This document shows, in pieces, positions 26,759 through 34,756 of a stretch of DNA of 64,000 bases. The DNA is from Clostridium sp. 26_21. GTDB lineage: Bacteria; Bacillota; Clostridia; TANB77; CAG-508. How positions within the stretch are numbered: the first letter of the stretch is position 1; each line of letters begins with the position of its first letter. Position numbers and translations under genes: made by a program. Location: the NCBI GenBank assembly GCA_001915995.1, contig MNRO01000017.1, positions 85,901 through 149,900 of the forward strand, written 5' to 3'. The notes below the pieces were generated by a model. The model was not told the origin of the DNA and ran no database searches. It saw only the letters and a list, made by a program, of their open reading frames with translations.

Positions 26759-27467
26759 ATGGAGTTAGAAAATAAATTAGAAAATAATATAAATAATGAA
26801 TTAGAAAAAGAACAAAGAAATTTTTTTGACACTACTTTTGGAAAAATAATAAATAAAGCATTAGATTTTCGGGTTAAGGGCAATGTTACCAGATATAATA
26901 GAGAATCAGGTTATAGAAATAAAAGATGCTTTAATAGAAAATGGAATAAAAGATGGTTTGCATACAGCAACAGAATGTGTTGTTGATATTGGAAAAAGTA
27001 TTTCTGGAATTTTTACCGGAAAATTTGAAAATATTTCACAAGTTCAAACAGCAATTGGAAGTGGAGGAGTAATTGATACTTTTTCAGATTTAATTGACAA
27101 AGCATCAAATAAAATATATCAAAAAGGAATAATAAACAGTCAAATAAAATCTGTAATAACGGGTGGGAAAGATATAATTTTGAATAATGTTACAAGTAAT
27201 ATAAAAAATGAAATGAATTTTCAAGAGAGAAGTATACACAATATAGGAAAATATGTGAATAACTTTAATGAGTATTTAAAAAGCAAAGATTTTGAAGGAA
27301 TGACAAAAGAATGGAAAAAAATACAGAACAATTTAAAAAGTATAATTCCTTTGGAAAATATACTAAAACAAGTAAGACAAACTGAAAATATTTATAATTT
27401 AATAAAAAATAATGGAAATAATTTTGATTTGAGTAAAGAAGAAATGGAAATCATTCAAAAAATATAA
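26759..27467 (+). CDS. Conserved T4SS-linked helical protein, split by a +1 frameshift
   Basis: Two overlapping frames read as one protein of about 236 residues. Frame 1 (ATG 26759, AAGGAA upstream) gives MELENKLENN to NKALDF (26869); it then runs off-frame for 39 codons to a stop at 26985. Frame 2 continues from GGG at 26871 as GLRAMLPDIIENQVIEIKD to 27467. Skipping the single C at 26870 joins them as ALDF-GLRAMLPD. The site reads GAT-TTT-CGG: tRNA-Phe on UUU can re-pair with the overlapping UUC, and CGG should be rare here. It may be programmed frameshifting, a real mutation or an assembly error. The function is unknown; it is mainly helical and Ile/Asn-rich, and follows virB4 in the operon. 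Confidence 0.65.
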
Positions 27468-27490
27468 AGGTATGAATATACCTTTATATT
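27461..27490. terminator. Shared bidirectional terminator
   Basis: A perfect 13-bp inverted repeat (27461-27473 with 27478-27490, loop GAAT) contains both stop codons of the convergent genes that end at 27467 and 27484. T-rich sequence follows on the plus side. Confidence 0.75.
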
Positions 27491-27846
27491 TTATCTATTT
27501 TTTGCTCTTTATTTAATTTTTTACAGAAATCACTAGAGTACATAACAATGTGATAAATGAAATCTGATGTTTCTGCAGAATTTACAGTTAGAATATTATT
27601 TATTTTTTGAATTGTTTCATTGTTTGTATCTTTTCCAAATAATAAATAATCAGCAGAGACACCTGTATATTTTACAACTTTTCTTAAGGTTTTTACGCTT
27701 AAAGCTCTTTCGCCTCTTTCTATTTGACCTAGAAAAGAATCTGTTATATCAATTTTTTCTGAGAATTCTTCTCTATTCATTTTCATACTTTCTCTAATTC
27801 CACGTAATCTTTCACCCGTGTTTATATCATCTTGGTTAAAATGCAT
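27484..27846 (-). CDS. XRE-family HTH regulator
   Basis: A 120-residue Cro/C1-type repressor: helix-turn-helix at about 11-66 (LRGIRESMKMNREEFSEKI, then DSFLGQIERGERALSVKTL and VSADYLLFGK) followed by a short helical C-terminus without a peptidase motif. It is transcribed divergently from the 72-residue gene at 28046 and converges on the VirB4 operon. Such regulators usually control mobile-element genes and their own promoter; a repeated ATTCGCT motif upstream is a candidate operator. It is the only regulator within the T4SS region. The ribosome site is GGAGGAG. Confidence 0.88.
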   Translation of the reverse strand: MHFNQDDINTGERLRGIRESMKMNREEFSEKIDITDSFLGQIERGERALSVKTLRKVVKYTGVSADYLLFGKDTNNETIQKINNILTVNSAETSDFIYHIVMYSSDFCKKLNKEQKIDKI

Positions 27847-27882
27847 ATAAATCTACTCCTCCAAATTTTTTTAACATTATAT

Positions 27883-27920
27883 AGCGAATTTTGTCAACAG
27901 ATAATAAGCAAAAAGCGAAT
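27883..27920. promoter_or_regulatory. Candidate operator of the XRE regulator
   Basis: AGCGAAT occurs at 27883-27889 and again at 27914-27920 in the same orientation, 31 bp apart (about three helix turns), upstream of the XRE gene. On the minus strand the first copy lies between a TTGACA and a TATAAT. GCGAA is otherwise rare in such AT-rich spacers. Confidence 0.5.
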
Positions 27921-28045
27921 ATTTAAAGTCAGCATTTGTAAAAAAACAAATTTCCAAAAAATTGAAAGTTTTGTAAATATAAACAAATAGAATTAAAACG
28001 AATAAAATGGAAAAATAAGACTCAAAATATTGGAAGGTGATAAAG

Positions 28046-28264
28046 ATGTTGAGTGATGAATTTTTGAATCAGATTTTTCAAAATAATCAAGAAAAGATAG
28101 ATAGAAAAATAAGTTATGAATATCATAAAAGACTTAAATTAATAAAAGAACAAAAAAATGAAGAAAGAGAAAATATAAAACAAGGAATAATAGCAGAATT
28201 ATATTACAAAGAAGGATTTAAAGATGGCATAGATTTTATAATAAAACATATGAAAAAATTATGA
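28046..28264 (+). CDS. Small hypothetical protein, 72 aa
   Basis: MLSDEFLNQIFQNNQEKIDR, then a charged helical middle and the C-terminal YYKEGFKDGIDFIIKHM. The Y-x-x-G-x-x-D-G pattern in a C-terminal helix resembles several small Firmicutes proteins of unknown function encoded near XRE regulators. ATG 28046 follows GGAAGGTG by 7 nt. It lies between the XRE gene (divergent) and gyrA. It may be a partner of the regulator; no DNA-binding or enzymatic motif is seen. Confidence 0.6.
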   Translation: MLSDEFLNQIFQNNQEKIDRKISYEYHKRLKLIKEQKNEERENIKQGIIAELYYKEGFKDGIDFIIKHMKKL

Positions 28265-28347
28265 AAATAATTCCACAAAATCCTTGCAAAATAAGAGTTA
28301 TTATAATATAATACAAAAGAAAAAAGTAATAAGAAAGAGGTAAAACA

Positions 28348-30795
28348 ATGGAAGAAAGACAAGATGGAAATATAATCAAAAGAGATATAGATGAAGAAAT
28401 GAGAACAGCCTATATAGATTATGCCATGAGTGTTATCGTTTCTAGGGCATTACCAGATGTAAGAGATGGTTTAAAACCAGTTCATAGAAGAATTTTATAT
28501 GCTATGCATGAAGATGGAATTACATCAGACAAGCCTTATAGGAAATGTGCTAATACAGTAGGATCTGTATTAGGAAGATATCATCCACATGGTGATGCAT
28601 CTGTATATGATGCTATGGTAAGAATGGCACAAGACTTCTCAATGAGATATATGTTAATAGATGGACATGGAAACTTTGGATCAATAGATGGTGATGGAGC
28701 TGCGGCAATGAGGTATACAGAAGCAAGAATGTCAAAAATTGCTGAGCAAATGTTAGTTGATATTGAAAAAAATACTGTTGATTTTATGCCAAACTATGAT
28801 GATAGATTACAAGAACCAACAGTATTACCAACAAAAATACCAACATTATTAATAAATGGATCATCTGGTATTGCCGTAGGTATGGCAACAAATATACCAC
28901 CACATAATTTAACAGAAGTTATAAATGGTATTATAAAAATCATAGATGATGATAATGTAACAGATGAACAATTAATGCAGATTATCAAAGGTCCAGATTT
29001 CCCTACAGAAGGATTAATTTTAGGTAGAGAAGGAATAAAAGAAGCATATACTACTGGTAGAGGAAAAATTATAATGAGAGCTGAAGCTGAAATTGAAGAG
29101 ATGAGTGGAAACAAGCAAAGAATTATAGTTTCATCATTACCATATCAAGTAAACAAAGCTCGTTTAATTGAAAACATAGCACACCTATGTAAAGAAAAAA
29201 GAATTGAAGGAATCTCAGAATTAAGAGATGAATCTGATAGAAATGATAGAGTAAGAATTGTAATTGAATTAAAAAGAGATGCAAATGCAAATATAGTTTT
29301 AAATCAATTATATAAAAATACTCAAATGCAAGATACATTTGGTGTAATTATGCTAGCATTAGTAAATAATGAACCCAAAATTTTAACATTAAGACAATGC
29401 TTAGATTGTTATATAGATCATAGAAAAGATGTAATTTTAAGAAGAACACAATTTGACTTAGACAAAGCATTAGCAAGAGCTCATATTTTAGAGGGATTAA
29501 GAATTGCAATTGATAATATTGATGAAGTAATTGCAATTATCCGTAGTTCATATGATGATGCTAAAGAAAGATTAATGAAAAGATTTGGCTTAACAGATAT
29601 CCAAGCACAAGCTATTTTGGACATGAGATTAAAAACATTATCAGGATTACAACGTGAAAAAATAGAAGAAGAATATAAACAATTAATGGAATTGATAGCA
29701 CATTTAAGAGCAATTCTTGCAAGCGAAAAATTAGTTTTTGATATTATAAAAGAAGAACTTATTGAAATAAGAGATAAGTTTGGAGATGAGAGAAAGACTA
29801 AAATTGTTGCGGCACAAGGTGATTTCGAAGATGAAGATTTAATTAAAGATGAACAATCTGTAATAACATTAACACATTTTGGATATATCAAGAGAATGCC
29901 AATAGATACATACAGAAGTCAAAAACGTGGTGGAAAAGGAATTATAGGTACAGCTACAAGAGAAGAAGATTTTGTAAAACAAATCTTTACTGCTTCAACA
30001 CATGATATGATATTATTCTTTACAAATAGAGGAAAGCTATATAAATTAAAAGGATATGAAGTTCCTGAAGCTGGTAGAACTGCAAAAGGAACAGCAATTG
30101 TTAATTTATTAAGTTTAGATCCAGGAGAAAAAGTATCTGCTGTTATACCAATTCAAAATTTTGCTGAAGGAAAATATTTATTAATGGCAACAAAGAATGG
30201 ATTAATAAAGAAAACAGCATTAAAAGAATATGATTCATCAAGAACAACAGGACTTTTAGGAATAACATTAAAAGAAAACGATGAATTAATTGGTGTTCGT
30301 TTAACTGATGGAGAAGATAATGTTGTATTAGTTACTAGAAATGGATTATGTATTACATTTGATGAAAAAGAAGTTAGACCTATAGGTAGGGTTTCACAAG
30401 GTGTAATTGGAATTAGAATTGATGAAGATGATGAAGTTATTGGAATGGAATCAATTATTTCTGGTGGAAAAGCTACATTACTTGCTATTACTGAAAATGG
30501 ATTTGGTAAGAGAACAGAATTAGATGAATATAGAGTACAACTTCGTGGAGGAAAAGGTGTTGTAACATATAAAATAACTCCAAAAACGGGAAAATTAGTT
30601 GGAGTTAGAATTGCAACAGATGATGAAGATGTAATGCTTATAACAGATAAAGGTACAATAATTAGATTAAAAGTTAAGGATATAAGTGTTTTAGGACGTT
30701 CAACACAAGGTGTTACTTTAATGAGAACAACAGATGGTGGAAAAGTTGTAAGTATTGAAACTTTAACTCCAGATATGGAAGATATTGAAGAATGA
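28348..30795 (+). CDS. gyrA: DNA gyrase subunit A
   Basis: An 815-residue gyrase A: winged-helix core with AMRYTEARMSK containing the catalytic Tyr (near residue 122), the quinolone-region block HPHGDASVYDAMVRMAQDFS, and the six-bladed C-terminal beta-pinwheel whose GyrA box reads QKRGGKG (a Q-R-R-G-G-K-G variant), which marks gyrase rather than topoisomerase IV. The Ser-83-equivalent in GDASVYD is wild type. The ribosome site is AAAGAGG. It is separated from gyrB by the T4SS genes. Confidence 0.97.
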   Translation: MEERQDGNIIKRDIDEEMRTAYIDYAMSVIVSRALPDVRDGLKPVHRRILYAMHEDGITSDKPYRKCANTVGSVLGRYHPHGDASVYDAMVRMAQDFSMRYMLIDGHGNFGSIDGDGAAAMRYTEARMSKIAEQMLVDIEKNTVDFMPNYDDRLQEPTVLPTKIPTLLINGSSGIAVGMATNIPPHNLTEVINGIIKIIDDDNVTDEQLMQIIKGPDFPTEGLILGREGIKEAYTTGRGKIIMRAEAEIEEMSGNKQRIIVSSLPYQVNKARLIENIAHLCKEKRIEGISELRDESDRNDRVRIVIELKRDANANIVLNQLYKNTQMQDTFGVIMLALVNNEPKILTLRQCLDCYIDHRKDVILRRTQFDLDKALARAHILEGLRIAIDNIDEVIAIIRSSYDDAKERLMKRFGLTDIQAQAILDMRLKTLSGLQREKIEEEYKQLMELIAHLRAILASEKLVFDIIKEELIEIRDKFGDERKTKIVAAQGDFEDEDLIKDEQSVITLTHFGYIKRMPIDTYRSQKRGGKGIIGTATREEDFVKQIFTASTHDMILFFTNRGKLYKLKGYEVPEAGRTAKGTAIVNLLSLDPGEKVSAVIPIQNFAEGKYLLMATKNGLIKKTALKEYDSSRTTGLLGITLKENDELIGVRLTDGEDNVVLVTRNGLCITFDEKEVRPIGRVSQGVIGIRIDEDDEVIGMESIISGGKATLLAITENGFGKRTELDEYRVQLRGGKGVVTYKITPKTGKLVGVRIATDDEDVMLITDKGTIIRLKVKDISVLGRSTQGVTLMRTTDGGKVVSIETLTPDMEDIEE

Positions 30796-30796
30796 T

Positions 30797-30846
30797 AAAA
30801 ATAGAACTTATTAAGATAGAAAATCTTAATGAGTTCTATTTTTTTC
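30797..30846. terminator. Shared terminator of gyrA and dnaI
   Basis: AATAGAACT-T-ATTAAGAT (30800-30817) pairs with ATCTTAAT-G-AGTTCTATT (30823-30840), an 18-bp stem with one G-U, followed by T6. A-rich on the other side, so it serves both convergent genes. Confidence 0.85.
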
Positions 30847-31844
30847 TATTTTCTTTTAAAACGTAAATCTTCACCAAAGAAATAATAAATATCATAGTAA
30901 CCAACAATTCTTGATCCTATTCGTTCCTCATAACTTTTAAAGATATTATTAATATTAAGGTTAGTTGAAATTATAGTTTTGGTAACTTTATTATTTAAAT
31001 TTAAGATACGAGTATTTAATATTGTGAATAATTCACTTAGTTTCATACTGTTTAAACATTCTGTTCCAAGATCATCTATAATAAGCAAATCAGCCTCTAA
31101 AACATCTTTATAAAAGTTATCTTTATTTGCAGTTTTATATTTATTAAATTTATTATCAATAATAGTTTCTAATAAAACAGGAGCAGTTTGATAAAGCACA
31201 TTTTTCCCTTTTTTTATAAGTTCATTTGCTATACAGTTGGACATATATGTTTTTCCTAAACCTGTATTTCCCGTAAATAAAAGATTCTTTGAGTTTGGGT
31301 TATCAAAGTCATTTACAAATTCAATACATTTTTGTTTGATATTTAATATATTTTGTTTTGGTGATATATTAAAGTTAGTAGAAATTTCATTTGAAAATAT
31401 ATTTTGATTAAAATTTTCAAAGTTTTCTTTGCTTAAATTTGTCATATTAGACTTATTATATGAAATGTTTAGTAATTTTTGTTTTAAACATGAACACATT
31501 ACTGTTGCTGATGTTCCAGATTTTATATATCCAGTATCTTTACATAGACAACATTCATATTTGGGTTGTAAATCATTTATTGAAAGATTATTTTCAAAAA
31601 GAATATTTTTTCTTTCTTTCTTAAGGTTTTCAATTTTTTGATGTAAGTTTTCTAAAGAAGACGAATTTCCAAATAAGATATTTTTGGTTTCTGTAATTGC
31701 CACAGAATTTAATTCGTCTTCAATTTCATGAAGACGAGGTATTTTTTTATATAATTCTGTTTTTTGGTGTTCAAATTCAACTTCTGCTTTACGTTTTTTC
31801 TGTTCGTAATCACTTAAAAGTGATGTTAAAATATCATTAGACAT
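30846..31844 (-). CDS. dnaI: Replicative helicase loader DnaI/DnaC-like
   Basis: A 332-residue loader: an N-terminal coiled-coil rich region (1-90), a zinc-binding module YECCLCKDTGYI with MCSCLKQK (about 95-125), and an AAA+ domain with Walker A FTGNTGLGKTYMSN (about 190-203), Walker B LLIIDDLGTE (about 253) and the SRI sensor region EERIGSRIVG. It delivers the DnaB-type helicase (DnaC in Bacillus) at the origin. The start overlaps the end of the upstream DnaD-type gene by 8 nt, showing translational coupling, as in the dnaB-dnaI pair of Bacillus. It lies head-on to replication. Confidence 0.9.
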   Translation of the reverse strand: MSNDILTSLLSDYEQKKRKAEVEFEHQKTELYKKIPRLHEIEDELNSVAITETKNILFGNSSSLENLHQKIENLKKERKNILFENNLSINDLQPKYECCLCKDTGYIKSGTSATVMCSCLKQKLLNISYNKSNMTNLSKENFENFNQNIFSNEISTNFNISPKQNILNIKQKCIEFVNDFDNPNSKNLLFTGNTGLGKTYMSNCIANELIKKGKNVLYQTAPVLLETIIDNKFNKYKTANKDNFYKDVLEADLLIIDDLGTECLNSMKLSELFTILNTRILNLNNKVTKTIISTNLNINNIFKSYEERIGSRIVGYYDIYYFFGEDLRFKRK

Positions 31845-32901
31845 TTATATCTCCTTCTATTTCTTGAATATTTGAAGCTGCAACATTAGGGTAACTAGAG
31901 TTTGGATTTATTTGAAATTGGTTATTATTATTTGTTTGCATATTTGAATTGGCATATAAAAATGATAAATTACTATATTGTCTTTGTTCATAAGAAGCTT
32001 TATTAACTTGCTTTTCTAATTGTTTTGTATCTTTTCTCTGTTTTTCACGTTGTTCTATAAAAGCATAAACTTCTTCAGGAGTTTTTAGACCTCTTTCATG
32101 CCAATTAGTTATAATATTATTAAAATATTCAAATGTTGGATTTGATTTGTAAACGCTACGCTTTAGAGCAATTTCAATAATATCTAAATTATAACCATAA
32201 TCAAGTAACCATTTTTCGATATATGCTTCTTCATATTGTGTTAATGTTTGCTTTCCTAGTTTTTTTGCTATTGTTTTCTTTATTTTTATTAATGTATCTT
32301 GTTTTTGATAATAAGAGTCTAAATCTTCCCAAGTTTGAATTTTATTACTTCCCCAGGCTTCTGCAACAGTTTGAACATATTTCATATTCAATGCAGAACG
32401 TCTAAAGCAATAATCAAATAATGAAATTAAAACTTGATCATCAAAATTATATTTTGTAAGCCATATATCAATATTGTTATACCAAGATGGTCCCATAATA
32501 CCTGAAAAATATGTGTTATTAATATGCTCGATAATTTTTGCTCTAGCTTTATTTTTTGCAATATCAGCAACTTTTTCAGGAGACATTGTTAAATTTGGTT
32601 TATATAGTTTATTTAGTGTTTGTTCTTGTAAATTTGATATTATAAAACCATTTTCTTTTCTAGTTATAAAACCATTCTCTTCTAAATATGCAAAGGCATC
32701 ATTGATGTCTTTTAAAGGCAAAGCTAAATTCTTTGATAAGTCATTTAATTTTGCATCTTTTTCATATTTTGAAAGAAATATAATATAAAGATATACTTTT
32801 ACACTTGTTGCTGGCATTTGTGATAAATATTCAGCGAAAAATATATCTGGAATGATTGTTTCAGAAAATAATAATGGTAAATCTGACTGTGTTAGTTTCA
32901 T
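31837..32901 (-). CDS. DnaD/DnaB-type primosome protein
   Basis: A 354-residue protein with an N-terminal winged-helix region (1-80, FLSKYEKDAKLNDLSKNLALPL) and two DnaB_2-type helical repeats (about 115-185 and 215-290). The second carries the motif YIEKWLLDYGYNLDIIEIAL ending EYFNNIITNWHERG, the YxxxIxxxW signature of DnaD/DnaB primosome proteins. The C-terminus is Gln/Asn-rich and probably disordered. Based on linkage to dnaI it fills the place of Bacillus DnaB. The promoter is at 32939-32966. Confidence 0.85.
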   Translation of the reverse strand: MKLTQSDLPLLFSETIIPDIFFAEYLSQMPATSVKVYLYIIFLSKYEKDAKLNDLSKNLALPLKDINDAFAYLEENGFITRKENGFIISNLQEQTLNKLYKPNLTMSPEKVADIAKNKARAKIIEHINNTYFSGIMGPSWYNNIDIWLTKYNFDDQVLISLFDYCFRRSALNMKYVQTVAEAWGSNKIQTWEDLDSYYQKQDTLIKIKKTIAKKLGKQTLTQYEEAYIEKWLLDYGYNLDIIEIALKRSVYKSNPTFEYFNNIITNWHERGLKTPEEVYAFIEQREKQRKDTKQLEKQVNKASYEQRQYSNLSFLYANSNMQTNNNNQFQINPNSSYPNVAASNIQEIEGDINV

Positions 32902-32938
32902 TTTGTACCTCCTTTTGTTATATTAAAATGTCATTAGA

Positions 32939-32966
32939 ATTATATCATGTATGGACAGAAAATCAA
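32939..32966 (-). promoter_or_regulatory. Promoter of the dnaD-type/dnaI operon
   Basis: Minus strand TTGATT (32966-32961), 16-nt spacer, TATAAT (32944-32939). A stronger -35, TTGACT, lies upstream at poor spacing. No terminator is visible between the PrgI gene and this promoter, so the T4SS transcript may read through. Confidence 0.55.
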
Positions 32967-32974
32967 GTGAAAAG

Positions 32975-33259
32975 TCAAAACTTTTTATATAAATATAATT
33001 TGGGTCGAAGTATGTATTTTAACATATATTTTAAAACATAAATAATAGGTTCTCCATTCAATCCAACGATACTGAATAGTATAATTGGAAATGATAAAGA
33101 AATAAAAAGAAAAATTTTAATATCCCAGTTTTTTATAAAGAGATGTAAAATACTAAAAATAATAGAACACCAAATGATAATAAAAATTGCAGTTGAATAA
33201 TCTAAAATTCCAAAAATTTTATTTTTAAAATTGTAATTTTGTGGTATTATAAATTTCAT
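32975..33259 (-). CDS. PrgI-family T4SS inner-membrane protein
   Basis: A 94-residue protein with two hydrophobic helices (about 19-40 and 47-66) and a C-terminal basic tail (KYILRPKLYLYKKF). The N-terminal IPQNYNFKNKIFGILDYSTA and later GEPIIYVLKYMLKYILRPK match the PrgI family, a VirB3-like component of Gram-positive type IV secretion systems. It is the last gene of the minus-strand T4SS run, 74 nt before the DnaD-type gene. The function is inferred from family and neighbours. Confidence 0.75.
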   Translation of the reverse strand: MKFIIPQNYNFKNKIFGILDYSTAIFIIIWCSIIFSILHLFIKNWDIKIFLFISLSFPIILFSIVGLNGEPIIYVLKYMLKYILRPKLYLYKKF

Positions 33260-33301
33260 AAAAAATTCCAGTCCTTTCTAAAAAAGTTTTCCACATTAAT
33301 G

Positions 33302-34174
33302 CTATTTTTTAAAAAAGTTATTCACATTTTGTGAAATAGTTGTGGAAACACCACCTAAAAATTCACGTGAAAAAGAATTTGCTTTTATTAAAGCATAAAT
33401 TGCACCAATATAGATAAATTTTGTAATTAAATTTCCTGATGAATAATCCATAGAAAATAATATTAATAAAACAAAAGATACTATAATTTGAATAAATAAT
33501 AATGAAAATAAATTGCGAGTCCATGATTTAAAAAACCAAGATGTATTTTGTAGAATTAATGATAAAAAAGCGACAGGTGTTAAGAGGATAAATATTTTTA
33601 CCATTATATATCTAAAGGCATAAGTGAAAACTAAACTTAAAAGTGAAGAAGATAAAGAAATTTTTATAATTCCATCTAATGAAAAAACATCTAATGATGA
33701 TGAAGTAATTCCAACCGATTTATTTATTTCTAAAATTAATTCTGAAAAACAAATATTTTGGTGAAATAAATCTTCACCAATCCCACGAAGTGCTAAAGTA
33801 ATAGTTGATGTGAAATTTAATATTTCTTTAATAAAAAAATACGAAGAATTAATACATATTCCAAAAATAATTATTTTAAAAATAAATTGTGATGGTTTTT
33901 CAATTTGATTATAATTAAAATGAGAAAATAAATATTTTATAGAATAATATAAAATAAATCCAAATAATAAAGAATTACAAATTAAAATAATTCCATTGTG
34001 AGAATTTATTCCTAATATTTTTTCAAAAAAAGAATCTGAAATTATATCTTGATTTATAAAAATAATATCATCTAAAATTTCATATAAATTATTATCAATT
34101 GAAGAAAATAAATTTTGTAAAATTGTATTAATTGTTTCAATAATTATTTGTGTAATATTTTTTGCATTTTCCAT
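33302..34174 (-). CDS. VirB6/TrbL-like polytopic T4SS protein
   Basis: A 290-residue protein with about six hydrophobic segments (about 60-85, 90-118, 160-185, 188-207, 222-243, 247-265) preceded by an amphipathic N-terminal region and ending in a short tail NNFFKK. The order of membrane segments and the LTPVAFLSLILQNTSWFFKSW block fit the VirB6/TrbL channel proteins of Gram-positive conjugation systems. The ATG at 34174 follows AGGAGG. A near-parS palindrome lies within the gene at 33359-33374. Confidence 0.75.
   Translation of the reverse strand: MENAKNITQIIIETINTILQNLFSSIDNNLYEILDDIIFINQDIISDSFFEKILGINSHNGIILICNSLLFGFILYYSIKYLFSHFNYNQIEKPSQFIFKIIIFGICINSSYFFIKEILNFTSTITLALRGIGEDLFHQNICFSELILEINKSVGITSSSLDVFSLDGIIKISLSSSLLSLVFTYAFRYIMVKIFILLTPVAFLSLILQNTSWFFKSWTRNLFSLLFIQIIVSFVLLILFSMDYSSGNLITKFIYIGAIYALIKANSFSREFLGGVSTTISQNVNNFFKK
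33359..33374. other. Candidate parS site inside the VirB6-like gene
   Basis: The central ten bases TTCACGTGAA (33362-33371) match the core of the ParB site TGTTTCACGTGAAACA exactly; 12 of 16 positions agree. It uses a CGT codon where AGA is normal. It is 15 kb from dnaA, in the usual parS range. Confidence 0.4.
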
Positions 34175-34275
34175 TATGCCTCCTAAAAATATTTAATAAA
34201 TATTTTTATAAATATAAAAAATTAATAATTATAAAAATAAATATTAAATTATAAAAAAATAATTTAAATAAATTA

Positions 34276-34608
34276 TTAATTAATTAAAGATTGAATTGCA
34301 GATAAAATTAAATCTGCTGTTAAAATAAATGCATAAGAAAATAATGAACCAGTAATAAGCTTTTTTCCAGTTCTAATTTTTTCTTCATCACCAAAACTGA
34401 ATTTTCTCATAAGAGCTCCAGAACAAATTGCTACAGCTGCGGCAGGCGTAGATATCTTAATAATCCAATTTTCAATCTCCTTAAATGCATCATTTACTTT
34501 ATTTACCAATTTTGGCGTTGATGCAAAAGCTTTGTTAGAAAAAATAAATAAATTAAAAATAAATAATAAAAAAACAATTAAAAATAAATATGAAATAAAT
34601 TTTTTCAT
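34276..34608 (-). CDS. VirB2/TrbC-type T4SS pilin-like protein
   Basis: A 110-residue protein: signal peptide (1-30, ending KAFAS), an amphipathic segment with VNKVNDAFKEIENWIIKIS, a small-residue helix (about 55-68, TPAAAVAICSGALM), a charged loop FGDEEKIRTGKK, and a final helix (about 84-107). This is the TrbC/VirB2 plan, and its place between VirD4 and VirB6 homologues supports it strongly. It differs in sequence from the three pilin-like proteins at the window start. The ribosome site is GGAGG. Confidence 0.75.
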   Translation of the reverse strand: MKKFISYLFLIVFLLFIFNLFIFSNKAFASTPKLVNKVNDAFKEIENWIIKISTPAAAVAICSGALMRKFSFGDEEKIRTGKKLITGSLFSYAFILTADLILSAIQSLIN

Positions 34609-34756
34609 AAAACCTCCAGTCTTTTAATAAATAAAATTAATAAAAATATCTATTAAAATAATAATTTAATAAAACAAAAATAAATAACTAATTAAGAATA
34701 ATAAATAATTAATTTAAAAATAAATAAATTAAAGAAGAAATACTAATAAAAATAAA

